Positions 1 to 11,482 of a DNA stretch of 64,000 nt are shown piece by piece (position 1 is the first letter of the stretch; each line of letters starts with the position of its first letter). The DNA is from Turnera subulata (lineage: Eukaryota > Streptophyta > Magnoliopsida > Malpighiales > Passifloraceae). The stretch spans positions 1 to 64,000 of the forward strand of contig JAKUCV010001942.1 of assembly GCA_028386065.3 (NCBI GenBank). The letters run 5' to 3'. Both the position numbers and the translations under genes were made by a program. Under the pieces are notes generated by a model. It worked only from the letters and a program-made list of their open reading frames with translations. It did no database searches and was not told the origin of the DNA.

Positions 1-420
1 CACCCCTCGCCTGCGGGGTTTCATCCCGTAGGTTAAGTTGTTACGTAGTTCAGGTACGACGTTCGATGGCTGCTGCTTTCTCCACCTGACTCCGGATCCA
101 TACCACCGTTGCATGTGCATAAGTCTTCCGCTGCTATTCTATTGCTTATGATGCTGTACTACATTTCCGCTGCAGTGTGATATATATATTGCTGTACTGT
201 TGATTTCCTGTGTTATGTATATTACTGATACTATCTGCTGCTGCTGAGAGCACTGTGTTTGGATTGAATAATGGTCCCCGAGCATGGGTGACAATTGTAT
301 TGATAGTTGCTATTGTATAATATTTGCACGTTGTACTGTCTGTTCTATCATTATGAATAGTTTCGGCACGTGTTTACTGTGTTACGGTAAATACGGGTCG
401 GGGCGCTTCACTTTTAGTCT
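1..420 (+). mobile_element. 3' end of a Tekay/Del-like LTR, cut by the window edge
   Basis: The stretch ends in a CA dinucleotide within gggcgcttca at 420. Read on the opposite strand it matches the start of the reverse-oriented solo LTR at 20345 (tgaaacgccccgacccgtat) and, further in, the block aacctacgggatgaaa...gcaggtgaggggtg that recurs near 6640, 16200 and 20650. It is therefore the last ~420 bases of a plus-oriented LTR. The following bases (cttttagtct) are not a primer-binding site, so this is a 3' LTR or solo LTR. The rest lies outside the window. Confidence 0.75.
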
Positions 421-1042
421 TTCTTTTCCATCTCTTAAATTCATAATTAAAAAAATAGTAATTTAGACAATTTAAACATTTTTTAAATAAAGAATTAAAG
501 TTAATCATTTCCTTTTATTTTTGTGCTAAAACTTAAGACGCGAAGTTAGCACAAGCTTAATTTCCAGATCGATTGAGTTTTGCTGTGATACGTGTATCAC
601 TAAAGGATAGACGTTTTCAATAATGATGTAGAAAATAAACTCAACCTCATTAACTTCCGTGTTATTTATGTATCATTTGGCACTACAACAACTCACGGTA
701 GCTATGGTACTTAGTGTCACACAATATTTAATGGAAGCATGCCAACAATGATGTGAGAATCATTTTGTGCATGCCAAGCAAACCACGCCTTTAGTTAGAG
801 CGTAGCATTAATGGGATTAATTTGCATATATTTTGAGATCCATGAAATCTTGTCGTTAAGAATCGTTAGTATCAAAAAGACAAAAAAAAAAAAAAACTTG
901 TCGTTAACATCGCGTTGCCTTCGTGAATTCTTGTCAAGAAATACCAGAATATATATCGAATCTCACATCCTCTGTTTGCTTTGTTTGTTGGTGTTGATGT
1001 TGACAAGGTCTTAAATTTTAAAAGAATAGGATATTACTTACA
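421..1042. other. AT-rich 5' flank of the DA1-related gene
   Basis: I see no ORF with recognisable content, no repeat with clear ends and no RNA gene. The stretch lies between the LTR end and the proposed first exon, so it probably contains the promoter and 5' UTR of the peptidase gene. No convincing TATA box was identified. Confidence 0.4.
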
Positions 1043-4000
1043 ATGGGTACTACTTTCAGTAGTGAACAAAACACGGTAAACCTCATATCCTCTTTTTGAA
1101 TTATTGTTAAACATTTGCCTGGATCTACGTTAGTGGTTGTCATATATCACTTCTCAAAATTGATCCTGGGTTAATTTCTGATTTTTTTTAATCTTTTTGG
1201 ATGAATTTTTTTTTCCCTCTGTATTAATCTGATGCGACTTCCATTTGTTCTAGGGGCGTTCAACTGTGATTCTATTTGTCACTTCTTCTTTCTTATCAGT
1301 TTCAATTGATTCCTGGATAGTTTTTAAGTTTTTCCAGTTTTACTCCAACAAAATGTAGGAAAGCTATTACAAGGAAGATGAAATTGATTCTATGAGGCTC
1401 GCTAAAGAACTCTCTCTTATGGGGCTTGAGGGAAATAATATAAACGGTGAGGCTGCTGCTGAGTACTCAATATTATTATAAATTAATGAGGACATTGAAT
1501 TCTATAATTAATCAGACAATTCAGCATCTATTATTGATACACTAAACAACATGAAAGTTGAAGCAATTTATCTAAATATAAACTGCTGCATTCTGCCTGT
1601 CTAATACACTAAACAACATGAAAGTTGAAGCAATTTACCTAAATATAAACTGCTGCATTCTGCCTGCTTAACAGGAATATTTCTTTTGTTTTCTGAGAAA
1701 AAAAAGAGAAGGATGATGCCGATTTCACGCCGAACTTTTTTCAATTTTTTCATCCATTTGTGAGTGACGTTATATAATAAACTCTCTTTTTCTTTTTGGA
1801 GATATGAGTACTTTTTTTGTGTTAAAATGATTATCGCATCATGTGCGACTAATTAGTTTAGAAATCTAGAAAATTACTAAACATTTCATACCCATTCTCC
1901 ATTTCCATACATTGCTAACCATCAATCTCGAGGTAAGATTAAAGACCTGTGTTTTATGTTGCCCTTTCTTAAGAAAACAAAATAACACAATTTTCTAACT
2001 TTACCATTTGTATTAGCTAGCGATCCGGAACTTGCTACCGCTATAGAAGAAAGTCTCAAATCTTACAAAGAACAAAGGTACAAAATAATTTTTTTATTAA
2101 AAGACTACAATTGATGAGACGAATTGTATTCTAGATTACTACGACTGCAGGTCATGAATTTTGTACATCAGTTTCTTTTTCTTTCAAAACCCCGTTACCA
2201 TAGAATACCTTACTAATTATATGTAGGGTAAATTAACAACCACTACAACTCACCGTAGATTGAATTCTTGGCCTTAATTGTGCAGTACCAGGAGAACAAA
2301 TTATGGAACTTCTTCAGCAAGTGACTACGATCGACGACCAGTAAGTTATTATTATTGTGGCTTTGATTTCATTTAGAGTTGTAAAATATCATGTTTACTT
2401 TTGGACATTACTAAAGCAGTTGTAGGAGGTATATAACTTAGACGACATATCTTCTTCCGTCGTTCAAATTTGTGAAAAATGCCTTTAAACCCTTAAACTA
2501 ATTTTCCTAATTAACTCACTGACGATGGTTTTTATTCTCTTTAATTTTTCTTCTTCGGATTGTTATAGATTCCTGCTCCGGGCATGGAGTATGCAACACA
2601 GAATTCATGGGACCAAGCCTATTCTTATAATTACAAAGGTTATGGCACCGCTAAATGCTGCTCTTGCAAGCGATTAGAGGTGTGTTTCTAAAACATTTGT
2701 CAGTGCCAAATACTAATTCAAGAAAAATACAGTATTTGCTGCTGGAAAGTGTACAGTAACAGAAATTTGAAAGTATTTGAAGTTGTCAAAGAAACAAAAA
2801 CCGGTTTTACTGTGGTAATCCTTGTAAAATATGTCTACATGCAATAAAAAATTATGAGTCGCTATATATAATATCTCTAATATTGGTTTTTTTTGGTCGC
2901 TCTTAATAGTTACATTTCTTGCTCATATCCAAATACGTATATCTATTTTCTTCTTCTGATAATTATGAAATGCTCACTGTCATGCAGCCAAATGATGGAA
3001 ACTACATCAGCTATAGCGATGGACAAACCCAAGACAGAAAAATCTGCAGGGAATGTTTTGCTACTGCAGTATTAGATACGAAAAGTAGCAAATCTCTAGT
3101 ACAGAATGTGCTGCAATTTTATGAGCACTTAGGTATGAGAATAAGTAGGGAGATTCCAGTCTATATGGTTGATGAAGGTGAGCTGAGAAGAAACAGCAGA
3201 GAGGTAAGTAAATATAATGAATGATTAATTAATTACTAGCTAGCTATCTAGGATTATTTACGTGTGCCACAATAATTTCCTTTTTTATGATGTTTCTCTA
3301 TACCTTGATCAATATTGAAACAGAATACTCATCCAGGCATGCCAATACTGGGGCTGTCAGTACACGCCCAGAAATATGTTACACTTGTGAGGAACTGTTT
3401 TTCATTCTTAAAGGGATAGCTTATTTTTCATACTTTTTTTTTTTCCTCAAAGCGATTTAAAAGATTTAAGAAATTATTAGTGGTTTAGAATTAGTTGATG
3501 TGTATAGACAAAAATGACAGATCAAGAAGGCATCGCTGCAGGAGCGGGGAAGAGTTGTCGTAGCAAAGGAGACTCATGAGTACTACAACAACACAAGAAT
3601 GGTCCTGCTTTTATTTGGCCTCCCAAAGTAAACTTCTTTTTATTTTAAAAAAAGAAAGCATCTGAACACTTGCATTACTGAAAATTTACCGTTATTGGAG
3701 ATATAATATTTTGGGATTAGGATTCCATGAACTATTGCACTATTCTGTAACTATGCAACTTCGCATAACATTACTTGGAGGATAAAAGATAAAAGATCTA
3801 AAAATATCACTATAAATTAAATTAAGCACTGTCGTGAACAGAAAAGCGTAAAACTTAGTCTCTGTTTCCATCAACTAAAATGTCTATGCATGCTTTATTT
3901 CAAGTCAAGTACTTGTCGTTGCAACACTCTTAACATACCCAACAATTCCGTGATGCTGAGTTTTCTTTTCTATCATGATTTTCGAATCCTGTGAAAAAGA

Positions 4001-6039
4001 AAAAAAATAATTGACAGTAATATTATGCAGTTTGGAAAATTATACTCCCTCTGTTCCTCAATATAAGATTTTTAAGGTATTTGCACACTCTTTAAGAAAG
4101 CATTAAATAGGCCCTGATTTTATTAAATTTTATTATTGAGATTACCAACCTATCCTTTGTATTATTTCAATAACAACACTTACTCTTTCTATTATCCTAA
4201 TAATTAAATAAGGATAAATATAGAAAAAGCTCATTTAATGTTTCCCAAAACTTTCAAACATTTTTATATTTTGAAACAAAATACAAAGCTTAAAAGATCT
4301 TATATTGAGGGACAGAGAGGGAGTAATTAAGAAAGTCATGCGCATCCTTAGATTCAACTATTTTAGAAAAATCATGATCAAGACAAAAACAATTGAATTT
4401 TTTTATGCTAAAAAAACAATTGAATGAATGAATGATGATTAGTGGGATAAATGTGTTTTTTGGTTGAAGCATCATCATTTAGACTTGAAGTTCATCGATT
4501 TGTTTAACTGCATGCAGGCTTATGACGGGGGCCATTCTTGCTCATGAATTTATGCACATGTGGCTAAGACTTAAAGGTGATATTTATGAGTTTCTGTGTG
4601 AAAAAGAAAATTGTTTAAATTTCATATTTATACTTTAATGCCTGTTTTTCATGTTATTCTGCATTCGACTTTAGTTATTTGTTTAAATTTTGTAGGAACC
4701 AAAAAATCCAAACAAAGAAACCTTTTATTCATTCTAAAACTCTTGCTCACAATAAACTAAACCGCCAATGACCCTAGTGTAGTTCTTATATAAAAAAAAA
4801 AAATGACCCCCTTAGTGTAGTCACAGTTTTGCTGTTTAATTACACTCTTCAACATAGATAATAAAACCTTAACATTCTGTTTGGTATCATGGAATTGAAT
4901 TCAATTCCTTAGCTTGGTATAATTCTACTTCACTTAAAATAAGAATTGAATTCTATTTTTTTATTTTTGGAGCAATATTTTGATAATATTTCAATTCCAA
5001 GCAAAACCTATCAGATTTGGAATTCAATTCCATTGGATAAATATTGGTATGTCTAAATGACAAAATAACCATATACTCTTATTTTATTTTTTTTAGCAAA
5101 AAGACAACTTAAGTAATTTTAACAACTCAATTGATAATTTGATTTATACAAAACATTGGAATTGAATTCAATTCCTTATTATTAAAAAGTATACCAAATA
5201 TGAGAATTGATTTCATAATGAATTCAAATTCTAAATTTTTTATGATTGGAATTCAATTCCAATTCCAAATTGATACCACACGGACTGTAAAATACCTATA
5301 TATATGATCTCTTAATGAACATTTAATCAGACTTTAACTCTTAAAACCCAATAAACAAAAAACTCCTAAACCCAAAAAGTCAAGCTGCCAACAAATTTTC
5401 ATGTATTCCTTATCTTATTATCAGTTTTAGTCTTCGAACTTTTAAGTGGTTGTATTTATTTAAAATTTCTTTTACTTATATTTTGAAAGTCTTCATTTAT
5501 TTGGGCTGAGATTCTCATCTTTTCTAAGAAAATACGATGGGTACAATAGTTGTAGTCAAAATTTTAGTGCATAAACTAATATGGAGCCTGAATCAGCTAA
5601 TCCATGTAAAAGTTTCTTTTTATATGGCAGGCATTCAGGCATTGTTTAGAAACTGATTGCATCATGGGTATTTATAATTTCTTCTTGTTTTTATTGTATA
5701 AACAAAGTTGTTCCACAAGTGCTTTTTTTCTTGGGTAAATAATGTAGTGTTTTTACTTGGTTTCTGATAGGTGTTCCCAATGGAAAATTGGATCCAAGAA
5801 TTGAAGAAGGTATAGCACAAGTGATGGGTTACATGTGGCTGGACTGGTTTGAGCAAGGTGAAGCATCAAGTGGTAGCATTGAAGAGGCTAAGTACCTGAG
5901 GTATTTGAAAAGAATTTACAAACAAGAGGTAGAAAGCTTGCCAGATCCAGTGTATGGAGATGGGTTCAGGCATATTCACAGGGAAGTTGAAAGACATGGG
6001 CTAACTTATGTAATTAATAATATTCTACAAAGTGATTAA
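1043..6039 (+). CDS. DA1/DAR-related ubiquitin-activated zinc peptidase, short form lacking the LIM domain
   Basis: Proposed exons are 1043-1075, 1359-1446, 2017-2077, 2286-2340, 2569-2679, 2988-3203, 3324-3386, 3521-3627, 4518-4576 and 5771-6039. All introns are GT-AG; the sum is 1062 nt, or 353 residues. Two ubiquitin-interacting-motif-like helices lie at about 17-32 (EDEIDSMRLAKEL) and 42-58 (SDPELATAIEESLKSY). A LIM-like CxxC pair follows (CCSC at 109-112, CREC at 136-139), then the DA1 peptidase domain with zinc motif HEFMH (His254, Glu255, His258), EEGIAQVMGYMW and the C-terminal YGDGFR motif. DA1 family peptidases limit organ growth by cleaving growth regulators after ubiquitin activation. 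Typical members are ~530 residues with a full LIM domain between the UIMs and the CCSC segment; here that domain is absent. Exon 1 (11 residues) is the least certain part, but its phase fits. Confidence 0.85.
1538..1671. repeat. Tandem duplication, two copies of 67 bp, in intron 2
   Basis: The unit starting tacactaaacaacatgaaag occurs at 1538 and again at 1605 with only a few differences. It lies wholly within the second intron of the DA1-related gene and has no coding content. Confidence 0.9.
4045..4323. mobile_element. Stowaway-type MITE (Tc1/mariner class), 279 bp
   Basis: The element starts ctccctctgttcctcaatat and ends with the near-perfect inverse, atattgagggacagagaggg ag. It is flanked by TA on both sides (4043-4044 and 4324-4325). 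CTCCCTC termini, TA duplication, short length and AT-rich core are the Stowaway signature. It sits in intron 8 of the DA1-related gene. Confidence 0.93.
4877..5286. mobile_element. MITE-like inverted-repeat element, about 410 bp
   Basis: Both ends carry related inverted sequence: left tgtttggtatcatggaattg, right (inverse) gtgtggtatcaatttggaat. The interior is rich in the palindromic word GGAATTGAATTCAATTCC. No clean target duplication is visible, so the exact ends and superfamily are uncertain. It lies in intron 9 of the DA1-related gene. Confidence 0.55.
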
Positions 6040-6349
6040 ACTCCAACATCATAGTTATTCTAGTCAATCGGGGCTTGGAGAAAACACCGATATAGATAGT
6101 CTTTGCTTGGAATCAAAGAAGTATGTAAGCCGTCAACATGAACGCACTCCACGTGTTAGAAATTATTCTTAGGGGCAAGAATAAATGTTCATATATATCA
6201 TTAGTAAATGATTAAAAAATTATTAAAGTATTTATAATTATATTGATAATAATGATAAAAAAATTATTTAATATGAAAATACTTATAATTTAGTACATGA
6301 TTAAATATTTCTATTATTATAAAAAGTATACACATTAAATGATTATAAG
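6040..6349. other. AT-rich 3' flank of the DA1-related gene
   Basis: This is non-coding 3' UTR and flank, with AT-rich, imperfectly repeated ttataatta-type words from 6185. No gene is seen. The last bases supply one copy of the GATTA target duplication of the following element (6350-6354). Confidence 0.5.
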
Positions 6350-7891
6350 GATTATGAAACGACCCGACCTCTAATTACCCAACTCACAGTATTTACCGGA
6401 CAATAGTGCCGACACATGGCACAAACAATGTAAATATCAGAAATAACGGCCCAACGGACCAACATCAAAAACACGTCACCCAAGCCCGGGGACCCAAAAT
6501 ATAGCACAGCAGAAGCAAAATTTAATCTCAATATCAACATATGCAAAACCTGATGCAATCTAATGGATCCGAGTCCTGCCCGAGGGATAACGCCGCAGCC
6601 TGTCTGGAATGCATCATACCTAAACCACAAATAACCCAACCTACGGGATGAAAGCCCGCAGGTGAGGGGTGAGTCCGAAGTGCTCACCAACCAAGGATAA
6701 ACAGAGATATGCAGGCAACCATAATACTTTCGAAGAAAATACCAGCAAAAGACAACTCAAGAATCAACCAAATCATGACTGAGTCAAGACCAAAAGAATA
6801 TTTTATCATTACAACTAATTTTATCTTCCGAGCCCCGTCACGGATAAGCTAGGGTCGTACCAGGTTATCAACCTGTTCCTGGTGCCAGATCAAAAAGAAC
6901 CCAGGATCAACATCCCAATAACAAATCTCAGGGATCAACATCCCAATAACAAATCTCAAGGATCAACATCCCAATAACAATCTCAGGGATCAACATCCCA
7001 ATCAAACCGGCATCAACCCATCACAAGTAACCCAGATCATGGCCACCACAAAAACAGTCTCAAACCATCCGGTCGTACCTCTACTTACCACGTGACAATT
7101 AAGTCATATCCATTCCAAAACCAAATCACAGGAATCGACATCCCAAACCCAAAACCAGAAAACACTACTCACTCATTAACTTTTCCAATTTTAATATCTG
7201 GGCCCTGTCACTGGACAAGCTAGGGTCGTACCTGGTTATTAACTAATTCCGGATGCCAGGCCAAACGTAACCCGGGATCAACATCCCAATAAAAATCAAT
7301 CCGGGATCAACATCCCAATATCCAAATCAAACCGGGATCAACATCCCATAACCAAGAAACCGGCCATAACACCACAGAACTAGCCTCTAACCATCTAGTC
7401 GTACCACTACTTTCCGTGTGACAATAAAATCATCATCTCAAATCAACTTCCAATTTCCATTTCCTTTTTCCCAATTATCCATATCACAGTTTATTCTAAT
7501 TATCCAATCACAACACAGTCTATAGACAACAATCACAATATCCATAACAGTCAAACAAATATTCAACTTCCTATTAACTCAAGTTATACAACAGGCCAAT
7601 CCATCAACAGTTTCATAAGACCAATTATTCAGAATCCAAGAAACCAATAATAATCAACACAGTAGTTCAATCAAGCAAATCAACATCATAACAACAACAA
7701 TAACAATAACCAAAGCAGCTAAATAACTAACACAATTCCATATCATCAAATATCCAACAACAATATATATCAGCACACAACTTGTTCAATCAACAACAAA
7801 GCACATCAAAGTATCAAGAACACACAACAGTATTATAGGCAACATATCAAGAGTTATCCATCCTCACCTTAACCGATTACTCAACTCTGAA

Positions 7892-10800
7892 TGTAACGCC
7901 CCGGATTTTCATAATTTAATTTATGGAATTTTTATAATTTTTATCCCAATTTTACCCTCGAGGATTTTCCGGATTTTTGGACTAGGAAAATAAATTATTT
8001 TACCTTGGTTATATCGGTATTAAGTCGTTAGTATGGCGGGTACGGCTTTCGTTGGAGTTAAAACGTATTTCGGGGAGAAACGGGGTTTACCATAGTTTTA
8101 GTCTAAACTACGTCGTTTTGGGAGTGTGGAAAAAAAAAAAGAAACGTTGACCCAGTTAGGGCGGGTTGACTGCGCCTTGCCAAAACGAAATGACGTCGTT
8201 TTGGCCAGACGGGTCAAAACCCTAACCCTCCTTCCTCTCTTCCTTCTTTTCTTTTTCTCCCTTCTTCCTCTTTTCTTTTCCTCCCAGCCGCCGACGCTAC
8301 CCCCTTCTTTTCTCTCTCTTTTCCACCTCAAACACACCGACGGCCCCACCTAATCATTCCTTTTCCTTCTCCTCTTCTCTTCTACTCTTCTCTTCTTTTC
8401 TTTTCTTTTCTTCCCGGGTTCTCTTCATCTCCCTCGTTCGCTCTCGCCGCACCGCTGCTCGGGGTGGAGCCGACGCCGCCTGCTTCGAGTCATCGGTGAA
8501 CCGCTGGCCTTGCTTCCTCCTGTGCTCGTTCTCGTGGTCCCCGCCATCGCCGTCGCGTGTAAGAGGGAGGCCTGTGTGAGACGAGGAGCCTGTGTGCACG
8601 GACATAGCTGCCGCCGCGTCCGTTGTTCGCCGATAAGCCACACGCACTTTTCTTCTCTTCTTTTTCCTTCTCGTGTTGAGGTTGCTGTGCTAACCCGATT
8701 TGGGTTTATTTTTGGTGGTTGGCGTTGGGTACAGTGGTGGCCGGCGTTTGTTGTGGGTGTTCGGTTGGTCAGGTTTTGGTGTTTGTGTTCTGGTGGTGTT
8801 CGGGTTTGTGTGGGTTACTGCTGTTGGCCGGCGAATTTGTTCTGGGCAGACAGGTTTGTGGATCTTGGTTGCAGATCCGGTCCTTGCAGCAAGTGTTCCG
8901 GGAAAGGATTCTCTTTTCCAAATCCTTTGTTAATCGTTGTGAAGATCAATTGGTGCTGTGTCATTTGATCGGATGTTGTGGGATTGAACGTTGATTTTTG
9001 GATGTTTTAGGGCCTTGGCTATTTTGTTGGGTTCGTTTTAAAAGCTGTTTGGATTTTTTCGGCAAGGTGACCGGAATCCGGAGAGTTCGGGATTATTCCG
9101 GCAAGGCTCGGGTACTTCCCGACGAACAGAAATTTTTGCGGATTATTAACGGTATTTATTCCCGGGTCAAGACTCGGTTTTATTTGTACATAAATTAATG
9201 TTATCGGCATATGTACAATTAAATTCAAAGAGAGTTAGTGGAATACCGTGTGCGGGGATGTGGTGTGTGTGGCCGGAATTTACCGACACGGGTAGAATCT
9301 TATGCCGGAATAGACTTGGACTCAGGAATAACCTTAGAATGGTATTTAGGGAAACCGGGCCCAGGCCCAACAATCTAACCCTATAAGACTTAAGTAGATT
9401 TATGGACTTTAAGATATAGGCTTAAGGCCCAACTTCATAATTGGTTAATCTGGACTTAAGAAAGTGGGCCTTAGGCCCGGGAATTCGTAATGAACATAAG
9501 GAATGTGCTTTAGGCTCGGGTTTTGTAGATGGGCTTAAGCCCGGTAAACCTTTGGTTCCAAATTTTTTGGAGTTTTTGGTGAGGAGATATACCCTTTTGG
9601 GCTTAGACCCTGAAATTGCATAACCGGGTAATTTGGGTCAGGTTTCACTCAGTTGAGCATATAAGTATCATACATGCACGGTTTGTTATAATTGTTTGTA
9701 ATTATTGTGTGTGCCGGTATTCAGGCACGGGTAATACCTCGGGAGCTGGAGGATCTGTCTTGGGGAAAGCTCCACGGGATAATCGTCGTTGAGGTGACTT
9801 TATAAGTCTTTTTATGTTCGTTTACATGTGCTTGTTAGTTTGGTTTGTTTGGGTTACATGCCTTGTTTGGTAGCATGCCATGATCTGTATTGTGTGCCTG
9901 TGTATTACTAGTTGTTGAATGAGCATGATTTGTTTAACTGTTATGAGATATAACATGTGATATGATTTTGGGTGATCTGTGTGATGTGTTGTGGGTTGGA
10001 AACCCGGATGTTGATTTAATGGATAATTCACACCACCCTGATAAATCATAACTTTTTGGCACACATGAACTCATAAGTATGAATAAGAATAATACACAAT
10101 AGAAGATATACTACTGTGTGCTGATGACCGGTTAGTTCGAGCGGGAAGTGATACCCCTCGGGATTGCATGCGGGATAGCATGGTATATGCGGTTTAGCAT
10201 ATGGGTCTGTGATGACTGGTTCTACCTCCCTCCTTCTACCTCCCCCTTTCTACCTCCCTCTTTCTCTCTGTCTCTCTCTCTCTGTGATTATATTTGGGCT
10301 GTATGCCTGGTTATATTGGGCTTATGCCCTGGTTGTCTCATGAGACGGGACCGAGCTCGATGCACACAGTAGGGGGCCCTGAATAATAAATATAATATTA
10401 AAATTTACACTCAAACAGATGTAAAACATACTGTCTGCTTATATGTTGTTGGCATGTTGGTACTGGTTATTGTGTGTTTGCTTACTTGTGCTTGTTTCTC
10501 TACTCTCCTTTCGAACTTGCCTTGCACACCTACATAACTAGATTTATATTGCTCACTGAGTAGGCGACTCACATTATCGCCACCGTTGTTTTTCAGACTC
10601 TTAGTTAGCGTGCTGTCTCTCTCTTCCTTTCCGGAGTACGGACGTGGATATCCCAGCAGGTAGCTGTGCTTCTTCACCCGGTTGGATCCATAGAGTTGAC
10701 ATGCATATCATTTTCTTCTCTTGTTTTATTTTTGTCTTTATCTTCCACTGCATTGGAATTTGTTGAGATGTCATTCTTGTTTTTGATTACATTGTCGGCG

Positions 10801-11020
10801 GGTTGCCGGGGTTTGATACCTGATGATGTTTCGGCTGTTTACCGGGTTGATTTATGGCTTGATAAGCTGGTTTACTCTTGTTCTTTATGACATCTCGGTT
10901 TATTAAGATTTTCAGATAATGTTTTGGTATTGGATTTTGTGTCCCGGGTTTCAGGGGCATTTTGGTAAAATTCCTTTTATTTAAGTATTTTACTTGTAAA
11001 ATTGGATTACGGGCGTTTCA
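7892..11020 (+). repeat. 5' LTR of the nested Tekay-like element
   Basis: It starts TGTAACGCCCCGG and ends GTTTCA. It is the same subfamily as the solo LTR at 24758-37976, sharing blocks such as the GGGCTTAAGCCC region (9420-9620 versus 36340-36580) and the microsatellite-bearing block near 10200. A polypyrimidine tract lies at about 8230-8410. The small ORFs inside are not conserved between copies. Confidence 0.88.
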
Positions 11021-11022
11021 GC

Positions 11023-11035
11023 TTGGTAGCGGAGC
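11023..11035 (+). promoter_or_regulatory. Primer-binding-site-like sequence of the nested element
   Basis: TTGGTAGCGGAGC begins two bases after the LTR end. It has the position and partial sequence of the initiator tRNA-Met complement (TGGTATCAGAG) found in many plant gypsy elements, but differs at three positions. Confidence 0.65.
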
Positions 11036-11166
11036 CAAGTTTCAGATCCTTAGTTTTAAAAGTGTTTTAAACTTTACTTTTAAAATGATTTGTGTGTTTA
11101 AGCCTGTTTCCGAATTTATAACTTTAAAAGAGTTTTTGACCAATTTGCATTCATATAGGCGTCGAT

Positions 11167-11482
11167 ATGGATCACCAGGAGCAGCACAATGCTGAGGATG
11201 ATGCCGCTACTCATGTCTCCGACAACGTGTCGGTGATGCAGGTTCCCATTGGACAGGGGAACAATAATGCAGCAGGGAATGATGCTGCAGGTGGAGGAGA
11301 ACAGAATGTAGTGCCACATGTACCACCTGTTGTGGACCCTACATTCCAGCAGTATCAGGCTTTCTTGCAGTGGCAACAGTTCTAGCAGTTTCAGCTGCAG
11401 CAGCAGGGTGCCCAACCGGTAGCACCTGCTGCGGCAGGTGGTATGGAGAGTGGATATAAGCATATGGATAAGTTAGCGGGCG
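11167..11482 (+). pseudogene. Start of a retrotransposon gag gene, truncated and with a premature stop
   Basis: The frame opens at ATG 11167 with an acidic, Asn/Gln-rich leader (MDHQEQHNAEDDAATHVSD...). It reaches TAG at 11383-11385 in a glutamine-rich stretch; the same frame then continues with QFQLQQQGAQPVAPAAAGG and MESGYKHMDKLAG before homology to the host LTR resumes. Position just after the PBS and composition match the N-terminus of Tekay-type gag. No capsid or zinc-knuckle region survives. Confidence 0.6.

Noticed and set aside
6898..7020. Possible CRISPR-like repeat array (gggatcaacatcccaataacaaatctca repeats)
   Set aside because: Spacing is irregular, no unique spacers, and it lies in a plant LTR; the repeats are explained as LTR dyad arrays.
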